64,000 bases of DNA from Laccaria trichodermophora (lineage: Eukaryota > Basidiomycota > Agaricomycetes > Agaricales > Hydnangiaceae). Under the pieces are notes generated by a model. That model was not told where the DNA came from and made no database searches. It was given only the letters and a program-made list of their open reading frames with translations. Within the stretch, counting starts at the first letter, position 1. Every line of letters starts with the position of its first letter. Where the stretch lies: positions 4,030,001 to 4,094,000 of the forward strand of contig JACTVC010000002.1 in assembly GCA_018417955.1 (NCBI GenBank), written 5' to 3'. Of the stretch, positions 24,701 to 37,791 are shown in pieces. The translations under genes and the position numbers were made by a program.

Positions 24701-27700
24701 TTCAGACCTGATCTTGAAGAGTGCTATTGCCACGCAATTTGAACCCGACGAACCGGCAATTGCTGGCCGAGAGGATGTTCCCAAAAGCCCCCATGAATTC
24801 CTGTGTGTTGGAGCCGTACAAACAGACGTCTGTCTGTCTTACAAAGATTCATCCTCTTCATCTCAGGCAACCGATACCTGCAACGTTTCCATTCACATTC
24901 CTGATATACGCGCAGATTTTCAGCTGGTTCATATCTACAGTGTCCTTCTTGCTCTTCAGACGCTGCGGTCCCTGTCTCCTCCTCTGCCACCCCGTCATAC
25001 CAACGAAATTCCCCTCAATCCTTCCCACCACAAAGTGCACTTTATGATCCAGACGAATATAATAGCAGTTCAAGTAGTATGGGCTCTTCCCCAGAAAATT
25101 ATGGTCACTCGTATCGATGGACTTACCGCCCACTTGGCTTCGGATGGGCCGCCTCGGCTTCGGATGCACAAAGCCGTCGCTCTTATACCACTGCCTTCAC
25201 AAGCCAATAGATGGGAAGATATTAGCACGACTCGTAAGTGGGGGGAACTCATCGATTTGCATGTCTGGGAGATATGTTTTTCTCCTCACGCTGGCTCCCT
25301 CTCCGCTGCCATTGAGGGGGAGAGCCTCCGCCTTCGAATTCCTCCAGGATTTGTTTTAGCTGATTTGATTTACGACGCCATTGTCACCGTCAAGGCATTG
25401 CGTCATATAGCCCACATGGCGAATGTAGGCTGTTATTCAGACATGCCACCTCCCGAACCAGAGGGCCCTAAAATTGTTCCCCATCTTACTTTCCGCCTTA
25501 ACTATGTTTGCCTGGAAGCACTTGACGATCCCTTTGAAAGTAAATTGAGCCTAATTTGGCTGGCAGGCGCAGAGGCAGTCAGGCAACGAGTGGACCGTGA
25601 AGAAGCGTTTTTAGCGAAAGTGGCTGCCATCCAAGCCGCCGAACCTGGCATGTCCCCCGAACCCTTGGTATCTAAGATTGAACATGATTACCAGTTTGGG
25701 GCCAAGCATTCAATTTCTATTCAGGAAGCCCGCAAGCGGCTTGATGATGTTCATGCCCTCGATTGGACTCTTAGATTGGAGAAGCTACGAGAGCGACGGT
25801 CGAAAGAAGAGGGCTCCGTTCTCCATAAGGTCTATGGGACATACCCTTCCCTTTCATCAACTCCAATTCCTGATCTCGTGAATCCTGAACCCCTGATAGC
25901 CGCGCCACCATTGCTGCGGGTCGCCCTTCACAATTTGTCTCTCACTGTTTCCCCCCCTTCATTCCCTACTAAACGCCTTGCCGATTTTTTGTACGATCAA
26001 GGCGGTGGTGTCCCAAAAAATACGCTTTTTTCGTTGCTAATTCCGATGCATATTCACTTTACATTATCAAGTCTCCAGATTACCCTCAGAGACTATCCCC
26101 TTCCATTGCTTCACATTCCTTCTCACAATGATCCAGGTACAACTGCGTGGACTTTCGATTCTGATCTGGTTGTTGGAGAAGAAATGGGTACCTCAAAGTC
26201 GGTTGATTGGGTTACTTGTCCGGTTATTGAAAAAGATCACGCACTCCACGGAGAAGCGCCACTCTCGATCAAAGTCCCAAAGACGATCATGCCCGTCAAG
26301 ACCTACGCAAATCCCGTTGTTAAAGTGAATACCTCGGCTACAACTGCTCTTTCTTGGGGGGTGAGCTACGGTCCAGTAATTCAGGATGTCATGCGAATCG
26401 TAGAAACTTTGACTACACCACAACGAGACTCGTCGCCACCAATAGGGTTTTGGGATAAGGTCAGTTGTCAAACAACCACAAATCCCATTTTTTAAATTCC
26501 TTTTTAGATGCGCCTCGTTTTTCATTGGAGCATCAAGGTAACATTCGCTAGCGATGTCCAATTATATCTCAAAGGTATTAGCAATGATTTTCGAGTGTTT
26601 TTTCGCCGTTTGTAAACATTGCACAGGCTCTCGAGATCCACACAGCACCAATGATGTCGGAGCTGGATTTGTACTGTCCTGGCAGGGAAATCCAGAAATA
26701 TATATCGCTTACCCGAATGAACAACAAGAGCTCATACAAGTGATGAGTGATGTGATGCTCATTGCCGTGCCTGAGTAATTTTTCTTTGATGTCCTTCTTT
26801 TGGTACTTCAACTTACATGTTGGTAGCTTTGAGCACATATCTCCAAGTGTTCACACCCCACATCACAAACGAGCTTGGGAACGTACGAAACCATTCCAAA
26901 AGGTCTGTGCACAGCTTAGCTCAGGCGTACGTTACGGGATCGGTTTCGTGCCCGAAAGGTCATGCGGGCCTGAATGCACGAAATGCCGTGGAACACCTTT
27001 TCATCGTAATTGCCGACATTTCAATTTCCGTCCACATTTTGAAGTCAAACTGGAAAAGAAGATAGGCACACCTATTGAGAAGGTCAGTGAAATAATAATC
27101 TATCGTTAAAATGATCATCGAACTCACAAGCACGGTAGGGACCAGAGGACTCTTTCAATATATTTCGATCAGACTTCGTGCATTTATCGGTCTCTTTGGC
27201 CTCGTCGATCAAACCTTCCCACCTAGCATCTTTTAGGGAGTTCAGTAGTCTCCATCTCACGCCAAAAATTTTCGCCCACTTCTGGTCATGGTGGGCTTTA
27301 TTCGATGGTGTGCTTTCACTCCCAGTACGCCAAGGTACATATCATCCAACACGAACGATTTCACCGAAACTCAGTCGACATATCGCCACAATTAAGTATC
27401 GAATATCAGTCCCTCGTCTCTACTTTATGCATGGTTATATGGACAATTCACGAGAAAGTAAGTCGGGTCTCATCATAGACGCGCAAACCACGTGGCTGAT
27501 TTCGTGTCAGCTTGGGTTGACGGCGTTACAAGCTGGGTGGGTGTGAAAGGTATGGTGGATGAAATCCAAGCAGACATGCATCAGCGTGAAGAGGAAATGA
27601 TTGTTCCTGGTGCTGTCCCGAACACGACTAAGGTTCTACGGCGAAAACCCTTTTATGCAGCGCAAGTGCTGATGAGAGGACTCGACTTACGGACACTGTT

Positions 27701-30700
27701 AGCAACCTTTCTTGATCCACTGAAACAAGAGGTCTCGATGACTGCTCCCTCCCAACGAAGCAATTATCGTAAACACGCTGAACTGCCGCTGACGCCTTCA
27801 AGCTCTTGGTGGTATGATCTCAAGGATTTCGTCGAACTCGATTGGGACGCACCGACAGCCCCAACCTTGCACCTCCTTCCTCTCGCGACGTGTCCACGTT
27901 TCACCTATTTTAAACAGAAGTCTGCTGGTGTCAATGACGCGGAATCAAGTAAATTTGGTTCGGAGAAGTCCCATGGGTGTTTTCTCGGAGAAGAACCTTG
28001 TAATTCCGTCGCTGCTTCAATTGCCTTTGAAACTCACGCAATATTCTAGCTGTTTCTCAAACCCAAATGTCTCTTGCAGTCGCACGCGCTCAAGAACTGA
28101 GACAAACAATAGAGACAGAACGTACCTTACAAAAGAAGGGAAGAAAAGGGGTACGTAACACCACATATCACAAAATGATATTCTGAATCATACAGCTTCT
28201 TAATGTTGCGGCCACGGAAAAAATGATCAGCCTGTTGGAAAAATATGCCAAGGCTCTGCGAGATAGCGAGTCTGGCTTTAATGATCCCAGCGCTCAAAGC
28301 TACTGCATGGTGTCTGAAATTGTTTCTCCTGCTGAATGGGCTGAGTTCGAGAACGTCTATCAAATACATTGCCCGAGTATCCTCATGGATGACGCGATCC
28401 GTGATGTTGGCCTTCCTTTGTTCTTTCGCATGATAGAGCCTGAAATTTGATCTAGATAATGATGCAATACTACTACTGCTCCAGGGCAAGAAGGGGTATA
28501 GAATATCATATGTCTACACGGTAATCCCTCATGGTCCAAAATTTGGTCAAGACTCACATCACCCTAGAGCTGTCAAGTTTATTCGTGATCAAGCCAACGC
28601 TGCACTGGCTGTTGAGCGAGAAGAGGTGAATCAAGATCGTGTCAACATAAGTGCAGCACAGGTCGCAGCGTCGGCATTGCTCAAGCTTCTGAAGGGAGAC
28701 AGCACGAAGTCTTCCATTGATTTGGTGCGAGAAAAAAATTATGTCCATCCTAACCAGCCAGATCCATTGGATGGTTGGGATGAAGGCGTTTCCCTGCGCA
28801 AAAGCCACTGTTGTCTGTTGCTCAAACCACAGATTGTTTTGCGAGGAGAAAGCACGAAAGACACTTGCGTCGTTGCAGCAGCTCAAGCGAAATTACAATC
28901 ATTCGCTATCATGGACGTCTCTAATTTGGATGATCCTGTGAGCGGGAAGGTGATGTCACGGTATCACAATACATTTTCTCTCTTCAACTGCTCTCTCATT
29001 ACGATTACATAGCAATTACACTACACTTTCGGGCCTACAATCATTCTCACCGACCCACACGGAATTGGGCAGTGCCATTGTCCCTCTTGAAGTGTTGATA
29101 GATCTTCGATGCGAGAGCAGTCGCTTCGAGCGAATTGTACCGCAAACCGATGCAACCTTCCATTACGACAAGTTCAACAGGTTGCGTTTGCGCAATCAAG
29201 TTACATCGATTGCCACCAGGGTATCGACCGAGAGTACGGCCACCGTCAACAACCACTTACAAGCTCAAACAGTCAGTTTTGTTTTTTCACCTAAGTCTGA
29301 GGTACACTGTCTGAGAATGCTGTAGGACCTCATCCGTGTTCACATTCCACGGTTTACCGTAACGGCAAACGAAGAGCACTTTCAGGCCATCTCAAATATT
29401 CTGACTAAACTTCTTCTCTTTTCCGATGCAGCTCACAAGACAAGAACAGAAAAATTAGAAACTTTGATCTTTACATACGACTTTACGGATCTTGTTACTG
29501 CTGCTAATGTGGTGACCAGTTTGCAATGCCGCCTCCGGGATGCACTGGAGACAGATCGAATGACCGCCAGGAACTCTCGACGACTTGGTGGTAACGATAC
29601 GAAACTGAGTTTGTTGAAGCTCAGGGCTCATATTTTTCACCTCGCTGAAGAACTTAACCTGTTGTTCGATGCCATTAAACTCGCTCAAGACCGATTCAAT
29701 GATCAATCTGAACAAAATTCAGCCCTCCTGCTGCACACATCTTCTTCGGAGATATCATGGAAAATGCTAGACGAGCGAAGGAATCTTCTATCCAAGCTTG
29801 TCGTCCAAAACATTGATTTTCGCTGGCTCAGCAGGCAAGATAGCTCAACTGTAAATCACTTGGCTGTTGGTAACTTGACAGCATTCGATGGTTCTCGGTA
29901 CGCTATCTGGGCTGAGATATTATCGAAGCACGACGAACCTGCAAATCACCCCTTGCTGAAGGTAATATTATTTTTACCAGATGATGTATTGCTTACCCTA
30001 TCTTTAGAGAGGATTATTCCTTCTAGCCGACTGGACGGTTCTCGCTCCAGTAGGTGGGATCACGATATATGAATCATTTGAACTTTCCTTCCATCCTTTA
30101 CGGCTCCAAATTGATGCGAAAGTTGGGCGAAGAATCATGGAATATCTTTGGCCTGACCGAAAACAACGAATTATGGAGGTTGAAGGCGCGGGGTCGCACT
30201 CACCATTTCCACAAATACAAGTCCCTTCAAGATCTTCTCTCGATTCGCCGAGGGCACTGCATAATTTCCGAAATGCCGAAGATTTGAATGGAAATAGATT
30301 AGTTCTTCCTTTGCGCAGACTTGGGACATCTAGATCGTTCACTGATCTCCGATCAACAAGAGACTACACTTTTCTCTTTCAGAGAAATCAGTCTTCGGAT
30401 TCGATTGATAACGTTCCTAGCGCACCACTCCTTGGCCCGCCATTCCTGACGGCGAGCAACGAGTCGGACGCAGACGTTATAATCCGAAAAGCTGGGGATG
30501 CTGCTGAAATGAAAACGCGTTCGTCGCAAAAAAGCTTTGTCCTCGTCCGAGTTTCAAGGCAAGTCGGGCCTCTCCATTCTATTTCGTTGCTGAGTTTCGT
30601 TTTTTTCTCAGTCTCAACCTTCTGCTAAGCATTGTAAAGGAAGGCTCCTTTGAGTGCCATAACGCCCGTATCCGAACTCGAGATCTCGAGTATCGCAACC

Positions 30701-31183
30701 AGACATGGAGTGTGGGTTACCAGGCAACTCAATCTTAACTTTTATTTACCTTGCGATCAGTTTGAAGAATTGGTGAATCAATTTATACCATCGAACCTGA
30801 GCTGGAGGGGTTGGGTCAAGATGGCGTTCCACCAGCCTTTGCTTCCGGTGTTGCCTGTGGCCAAAGAATTGATTTCCAAAACGAAATGGACGAAAGGTGG
30901 AAATCAGGCCCATGAAAACCTCTCAAGATTACTTCACTCGGATGAGGACCCTCGGCTTGATTGGATGGAAGAAAAGAAAAGAACATTGCCTTTAGTGTCA
31001 AATCGTGGATGGAGAAACGGTATGTGGTCCAAAACCGACCTTGCGCCTGATGTTGCGCCAGCTCTGAGCACAGAAGGAGAGGCATTAGCAAAAGCGGAGG
31101 GCTCGACGGGGCGTAAGCGAGTTATGAGCTTGTTCAAAAGAGGAACGAAAAGCGGATCAAAGGAGGGGATGGATGGTGGATGA
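21793..31183 (+). CDS. FMP27: Bridge-like lipid transfer protein, FMP27/BLTP2 (Hobbit) family
   Basis: Very large tube-shaped protein that spans ER-plasma membrane contacts and carries bulk lipid (family knowledge). The N-terminus (MAPILSHLSFIASIALFVVF, then RLALWFLRLTIFSLCLRTYF) is the ER-anchoring hydrophobic segment. The diagnostic GFWDK motif lies at 26445-26459, followed after an intron by MRLVFHWSIK. Later come the SW/WPPW-type regions, e.g. VQNIDFRWLSRQDSSTVNHL and IDAKVGRRIMEYLWPDRKQR. The end is basic (TGRKRVMSLFKRGTKSGSK). Roughly 2,800 aa from a small first exon, one exon over 3 kb (from about 23,360 to 26,459), and many smaller ones. The start codon appears split: A at 21793, TG at 21849-21850. 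Stop only 70 bp before the next gene on the same strand. Confidence 0.92.
21794..21848 (+). other. Intron interrupting the BLTP2 start codon
   Basis: CCCGACA|GTAAGTCATC opens and CCTTCCAAATAG|TGGCTCC closes this 55-nt segment. Removing it joins A to TG, making ATG followed by GCT CCA ATT. Without this intron the first in-frame Met is near 22015, past the membrane anchor. Confidence 0.65.
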
Positions 31184-31253
31184 TATGTTATAATTCTATT
31201 TATAGATTGATATTTATGTTGTTGTTTAGTATTTATGTTGCTGAGTTACTCTG

Positions 31254-33441
31254 ATGCCCTCTGTAAGAATCAAGAGCTCATTTTATTCTGCTCTTCGTGA
31301 TTCAAATGATGACCTTGTTCCTCCCATTCACACAGAACTTGTCCCTTCCATTCACACAGAACTTGTTCCTCCCATTCACGCACAGACCTCCTTACCTGAT
31401 CTGCGACTTCACAATGCCGAGCCTTGCGATCCCACCAATTCCCGTTCCTCGCCCCTTTCCCCAACGAATCTTCACCTAACCACACTGAGGCCCCGCGCTT
31501 ACACGGCTTCTAGCAGAGTCCATGCACATTGCATGAGGAATTCGCTGAGAAACTCACGCCCAGGAATCCCAGGAGAACAAATAACACGTCCAAATTCGCG
31601 CATTGAAGTTAACCACGCTGACAACCCACCGGCACGCCTATCTGACGGGGCGCGTACACTGGAAGGTCTTCAAGCCGATGTCATCATGGATCGGTCTTCT
31701 GGGGAACCCGGCAGGATTCAAAGTTCCCTCAGCCTGCCTTATCCTCGATCTGAAGGCCAAGAACTGCGAATCGTGGATGCTCATCATCACGACGATATAG
31801 TGGAACATTTAGACGTCATCGACTCGCAAATTGGGGCTGTATCTAGTTTAACCAATGCTGCAAACTCAATTATTATGTGCGTTAACCCGTGCTTATCACG
31901 CTCCACTTTTCATTCTTAGTCCCCGTCAGCCCCCCTTCTTCCTTTTACTCAAGAAAACCTGTTATTGTGTTACCTTCGATACCCTTCAGCGATAGGGAAG
32001 AGTCCGGCCGATTCGAGGATTCTTTGGATCGGCATGTTGATGACGTTCTCAGGAGGCCGACAAAGCTTCGGCGCACCCTTATGGGTGTGTGGTCCTTTTT
32101 GAAAACACGTAAAATGAATCCTCTAAGTCTATTACGAAACGCTAACGTTACTGCTTAACAGCGATGGGAGTACGTTATGTTACACCGTGCTTCGTCGCAC
32201 AGCTTATTCTGTTCTAGATTATCACTGGAATCTACGGTTTTTTAGTTGGTAAGTCTTGCAGTTACGTTCGAGGATGATATGCCGATGTGAAGCTTATCAG
32301 TGTTTTGGGGGGCGGCTATTGTTATATTCCTCGCCAAGATCATAAACTTTCACAACGCAAACACCCAGGGATTTTGGGTAGAGGTCTCTTCACAAGTTGA
32401 GACTGGTGGGTATCTTCGCCCTTTATTTTAATTCACTCCCACCACCTAACGAGACTTTCGTAAAGGCCTTTTTACTGTCACCAGTATTGGACTGATCCCC
32501 TTTCGAGTTTTGGACACATATCGTTAGTACCCTTCTACCTATACTATATCTTGATAATATTTTATTTGGCAGGAATATGGAAGATATGGCGATATAAACG
32601 GAACACCATACATCTGAGAGAACAAGCTGGTCTCCCACAGCTGTTTGATGTGGACGACCTTCCTGATCCGATGTATGACCCCAATTACGTCCACGTTCTT
32701 ACAGAGCAAGAACAACGAGATTTGCATGATCGTAAGGTCTTTTTCAGTGATGCGTGCCTTTAATCAACCTTATGTGCAGAACAATTAAAATTTCAGCACT
32801 CACAAACTTGGTACCGAGCCCATGGGACAGAGACGCACCGTGTCAGCAAATTCCAATTGTATTATGTCGTCACTCTGACACTTTGTATAGGCATTTCCAA
32901 TTAAGTACGCCCGTTCACTCTGGCCGAATATCCAGTATTTTATGCCATCACTAGTATAGCACTGCTCATCTGTTTTCTGAATGACGGAAACTCTCTCTTT
33001 CAGGTTAGTCGTTCAACCTTGCAGGCGGCATCGTTTTAATGCATGTTTAGATTTTTCTCTGTGGGACCATGTGGGGTTTGAATCGGTGCCTTTTTTCCCT
33101 GGGTAAAAGACATCTTCAACATTAATTATAGTTCATACAGCTTTCAACGACCTGCATGGAGTACAGGTATTCTGATTCCAGCCAGTTTTCTTTGTGGAAT
33201 CGGGGCCGCAGTGCTCATTTGGAGGGGAGGGGAAAAGACGAAACGAGTAGAGGAGGTCAGGCGAAGGCTTCGGTCCGCCCTCGCTTCAGAAAATATGCAG
33301 GCGGACGACCCCATCTCTGGGCTCGGCGCAACGATAGATCGTAATCATACCTCTATACCAAAGCTCAACATATCGCAAAATTGGGAGGTACCTCCCGACG
33401 ACTCCTCCATGATCGAGGAACACATGACGATTCGCCGTTGA
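31254..33441 (+). CDS. DUF2985 integral membrane protein
   Basis: Fungal membrane protein of the DUF2985 family; function unknown. The N-terminal 210 residues are polar and disordered, with a tandem 8-residue repeat (LVPPIHTE-type, three copies). The domain core: LRRTLMGVWSFLKTPMGIIT, YGFLVVFWGAAIVIFLAKII, NTQGFWVEVSSQVETGLFTV, IGLIPFRVLDTYRIWKIW. Then VHVLTEQEQRDLHDQQLKFQ, a segment INTALLICFLNDGNSLFQ and a last membrane segment ILIPASFLCGIGAAVLIWRG. The C-terminus ends EEHMTIRR. About 600 aa with many introns. The start ATG at 31254 is 70 bp after the BLTP2 stop; convergent with URA3. Confidence 0.85.
31314..31385 (+). repeat. Three tandem 24-bp coding repeats
   Basis: Three imperfect copies of a 24-bp unit (CTTGTTCCTCCCATTCACAC plus AGAA) encode LVPPIHTE, LVPSIHTE and LVPPIHAQ in the disordered N-terminus of the DUF2985 protein. 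Recent slippage or unequal exchange is likely. Confidence 0.9.
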
Positions 33442-33560
33442 CGGAAATAACGGCAACGATACCTGTTATTCTTATACCTGCGCCCCTCCTTGCTATTTGC
33501 TCGTTCATTTAGATGCTTATACCAGCTGGATTTCGTGTTTATGGAATTATCTTCATTCAC

Positions 33561-34501
33561 TCATACTAAACGTCTTAGATACGCCGCCCAGCCTTCCGCC
33601 ATATATCTTTCAGCACGAGCAACAATAGCAGCTGTGGCCTTGAGATCGGTGCCATACACACCACGGCCAACAATGATCACATCACAACCAGAATCCAAGA
33701 TGACTTCCTCTGGCGTCCTGTATTGTTGCCCCATTGCGTCGCCTTTTGAGTCAAGCCCCACCCCGGGCGTCAAGACAAGGAAGTCCTCGTCAGTGACATC
33801 CTCGTCCGGGGCTGCACCGATCCCGTCCATCCGATGTTGGGCGATGAAGCCGACAACAAAATCTCGATCTGAACGGGCCATCCGTACTGCATCTTCTGTG
33901 TATGTCCCAGTTGCAAGGGACCCTTTGGTACTCATTTCGGCTAGCAAAAGTAAGCCTCGACCAAGGGGCAAACCAACTGACGCGAGTCCCTTGATGATTG
34001 AGGGACCCGGGACTGGATGTGCATTGGTGAGATGTGACCATCTAGCGATCTTGTAGACACCGCTTGAGTACTGGTGTGCGACGGTATTTCCTGTTACCGT
34101 GTCAGATGCATTTTCGGTGACACTTTCAGAAACAAACCTATATCCGCGAATTTTCTATCCTCAAAAACAAGGAAATCATGCTTGAGGCTTAGACTTTCTA
34201 GTCTTTCAATAAGGGAATATTCGAAGTCTTCAAGGATATCGATATGTGTCTTTAAAATAGCAAATTTGGTGAGAATTCGTGATTACCGCCAGCGAAAAGA
34301 AACGGAGAATGCCTTGATAAGACAGACAAATGGGCCGACGGCGTCGACGATTGTCAAGAAATCGGCAGATGAGGTGACGTCGACGCTGACGGCGAGATTA
34401 GTTTTTTTCCGCTCCATTGTCTCTAGCAAAAGAATAGCTGCGGGGTTTGTCTGTTTAAGAGCCCTTTGTCCATAGGATTTCAGATGCGCTGAAGGAGCCA
34501 T
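33561..34501 (-). CDS. URA3: Orotidine 5'-phosphate decarboxylase
   Basis: Last step of de novo UMP synthesis (OMP to UMP + CO2), cytosolic. The active-site signature [14 protein letters not shown] carries the catalytic Lys/Asp set; a further Asp/Lys pair is in [14 protein letters not shown] and [14 protein letters not shown]. Phosphate-binding elements are visible in [20 protein letters not shown] and [15 protein letters not shown]-terminus [21 protein letters not shown]-terminus WAAYLRRLV. About 285 aa with three short introns. Family length and motifs are complete, so it looks functional. Divergent from PUS7 with 91 bp between starts. Confidence 0.97.
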
Positions 34502-34592
34502 AGTTAATGCAGGATGCCAAGATAAGATTGGGGAGATAAGATATAGGTTTGTTTGTCGGCTATCTATTTTGCGTTTTTATTTGGTTCTCGAA

Positions 34593-37510
34593 ATGTCGGC
34601 TCTCATCATCCACGAACGAGAACAGGACGATGCAGACATCGAAAGATACTCGAAGCGCTCAAAGCTCGATGTCTCTGATCAAGACTACAGCATGGACGTC
34701 GACAACAAAGCTGCTATCATCGAGCCAGATACTGAGCACATACTTCCTCCCAGTCACGCTCTCTTGGGGATCCCCCTGCCTGTTGCGGAAGAAGGAGCAG
34801 CCATGAATTTTTTAGAATCCAATGTTGGAATCTCAGAATACATTGGACACGGCACGTCGAAAGTTGAAGGGATCATAAAACAACGGTAGTACCCAATTAA
34901 TTCCACCAGTCCTAGCTTACTGAACCACTGAATGCAGGTTCACTGATTTTTTGGTATACGAGGTTGATTTGGATGGAAAAACTCTACGTATCAAATCACT
35001 TGACAAGCCTGAATCACCGAACAAGTCCGACCCTCCCGGAGAGCGGTCGGCGACTACAGACCCATCGTCGAAGGGTGAAGAGGCGAGGCTTGAAGATAGC
35101 GAAACAATAGAAAGTTCAATTCTTTCGTCGTCGTCAGGACAAAATAATCGTAAGGACGACGGGGACAAGGGGTCAAACGAGCCGTGGCCGGAGCACTTTA
35201 CCACCGAACTTTTACCCTTTCTCTCCGAAGGAGCCATTCTTCAGATCAAACAGATGTACCTGGAGGGCCCTGAGCCTCCCAGGGTCAGTGACAGTGGGTG
35301 GGGAGGTCGTGCAAACAAATCCTCGGAGGGTTCAGAAGTCGGGAATGCCGAGGCTTATGACGCAGTGATGGCAAGTGATCAAGATGGCAAGAAGGACAGA
35401 GGGAAAGATAATCGTGGGCGAGGTAGACGTGGTGGTAGGGCAGGCGGCAGAGGTGGAGGGCGGGAAGACCACCGAAAAGTACTATCCGAAGTATAGTCTT
35501 CTACTCCACCGTTAATTCTTTACTTAGTTTATTCCTCCATCCAGCCTATCACGTCAAAAGTTACGCGAACTGCTCTGCACAAAGCTATTCGAGAACTTTT
35601 CCGTGGCAAACTTGACAGCGAGACAGATTCCACAGGGCCTCCATCCGATGAAGGTTCGCGAATTGTCATAAAATGGGGAAGAAAGGGCAGTGGTCGAGGA
35701 GGGAATGGAAGGGGTGTCGAACCTGGTAACGCAGATCAGTCGGATGCCGTTGTGGCCCAAAAATTTACCCTCATCTTGCAGGTAAAGGTCGTGCACCTCG
35801 AGGTGCTTACCCTCCATACATTCATTTTACCCTTCAAAAAACAAATCGCGACACCCAGGATGCCCTGGGTCATCTTTCTCGCCTTTTACACGTTAGCATC
35901 AAGGATTTGTCGGTCGCAGGAACGAAAGACAAACGTGGCGTTACTGTTCAACGAGTTTCACTTAAGCGCAACAACAAAACAGTTGGAGATGTTTGGAGAC
36001 TTGCAAATGGAATCGATAATCGAAAACCTGCACAAGAAGTTTTAACCAAACGAGGGGATCGAGGTGTTAGAATTGCCGATTTAAATTATCGTAAAGCTAG
36101 CTTAGAGTTGGGAATGCTGAAAGGAAATGCATTTGTCATTACCTTACGGTGCGTTGATATCCCTGACCGTGCCATTCTTCACTGTCTCAATGTAGCTCTC
36201 TTGTAGGAGCGTCAAAGTACAATCGGTGGAGGCCATGAACCTTGCCCTCGATACAATGAAAAACAAGGGTTTCATCAACTACTATGGTGAGATTTAATTG
36301 CACTGAATGGCTTATTGGACTTACGATTCCTAGGAATGCAAAGGTTTGGGACTGCCTCCGTTCCGACCCATTCGATAGGATTAGCTCTCTTGAAGTCAGA
36401 ATGGCAAAAGGCTGTTTCTATGATTTTGCGGAAACGACACGGAGAACATCCAGATGTTGCGGCAGCTAGAGATGCATGGTTGGTTGATGGGGATTTGGAT
36501 ACTGCCTTGAGGCTCCTTCCGAAGCGTGTCGTGGCGGAACGGTGCCTTCTTGAAAGCTTCAAGAAACAAGGAGGGGACACAAGGAATGCCATGGGAGCGT
36601 TATCAACGGTCAGTGGCGTCTTTATATCGACTGTTCATCCTGACATTCTTTTAGATTCCACGAAATCTTCGTTTAATGTACATCCATGCGTATCAATCGT
36701 ACGTCTGGAATGCAATTGTATCGGAGCGCATAAAAACCTATGGGGCCGACAAACCAGTTGTCGGAGATCTTGTTTTTGACAAGGAGGGGGATACAGAGCA
36801 AACCGTGGATGTAGGCCTACAGGATGACACTCCGCTCTTCGATGGGATCCCCGAAGAAGAAGTTGATGAACCAGGTATGTGGCATATTCCATATCCTTCT
36901 TTTGCAAGCTCTGACACTCGTGTCTGATCTGACAGATGACACATCTCGTTCCAAGAAATCCCGCAAACCCTACGTCCCCCCTCGAATTAAGACCTTGACT
37001 GAATCTGATCTCGACAAGTATACCATCTTCGATGTGATTATGCCTCTACCGGGTACAGATGTTGCCTACCCTGGGGGTAAACTCGGAGAACTCTACAAAG
37101 AATTCCTGAGAATGGATGGACTGGATCCAGATAACTTCGTCAGAAAGCAAAGGTCAGCCTTCGTGCTTCGCCGCTAAAGCTCAAGATTGATGAGTTTTAG
37201 GGAATATACATTAAACGGTTCCTATCGGACGATCATCCACCTGCCTCGAGAGTTGTCGTGGTCTGTTCTTCGGTACACTGACCCCGATGTTCCTCTCGCA
37301 CAATCCGACGAAGACGGACTACTTGGTTTCGATCCACCGTCAATAGTGGATGACGGGAAGTTCATGGCTCTCCAGATCAAACTTACCCTTGGGACGGCAG
37401 CGTATGCCACGATGGCATTGCGTGAGATAACAAAAACTGATACAAGCTCACACATCCAAACGAGTCTCACGCAGGCCTCTGAAGACCAAAAGTACCGCGG
37501 AACTGATTGA
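34593..37510 (+). CDS. PUS7: tRNA/mRNA pseudouridine synthase, PUS7/TruD family
   Basis: Isomerises uridine to pseudouridine in tRNA, U2 snRNA and mRNA. The start region [20 protein letters not shown] is followed by [20 protein letters not shown] and [13 protein letters not shown], typical of eukaryotic Pus7. The catalytic motif [17 protein letters not shown] contains the TruD aspartate. Next come [20 protein letters not shown] with the family NYYG.QRFG element and [20 protein letters not shown]. The last exon ends DQKYRGTD. A low-complexity Gly/Arg-rich segment ([16 protein letters not shown]) near 35420-35470 sits inside an insertion. About 750 aa with roughly ten introns. Confidence 0.95.
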
Positions 37511-37791
37511 TTGAAGGGAAGGAAGCATAAGAGAGGGAAAAGCAATAAGTATTTGTGTGTACCTGTACTGGCAGTGGTAGCTTGGCAATTATAAGTACCG
37601 GATAATAGGTCCAGTCAGTCGTGTGCGCAGCGTGTGTCAGTACAGTCTGAGGGATCCTGATACAAAAATAATTTTTGGGTGATTCCGAATTCGGAGGCAA
37701 TCACGGCTGGTAGCGAGCGTAGTTCCCGCAGTGCATAATGTCCTCTACATAAATAAGTATAGTCTTCACACAAGAGCTACATTCAATTTAG

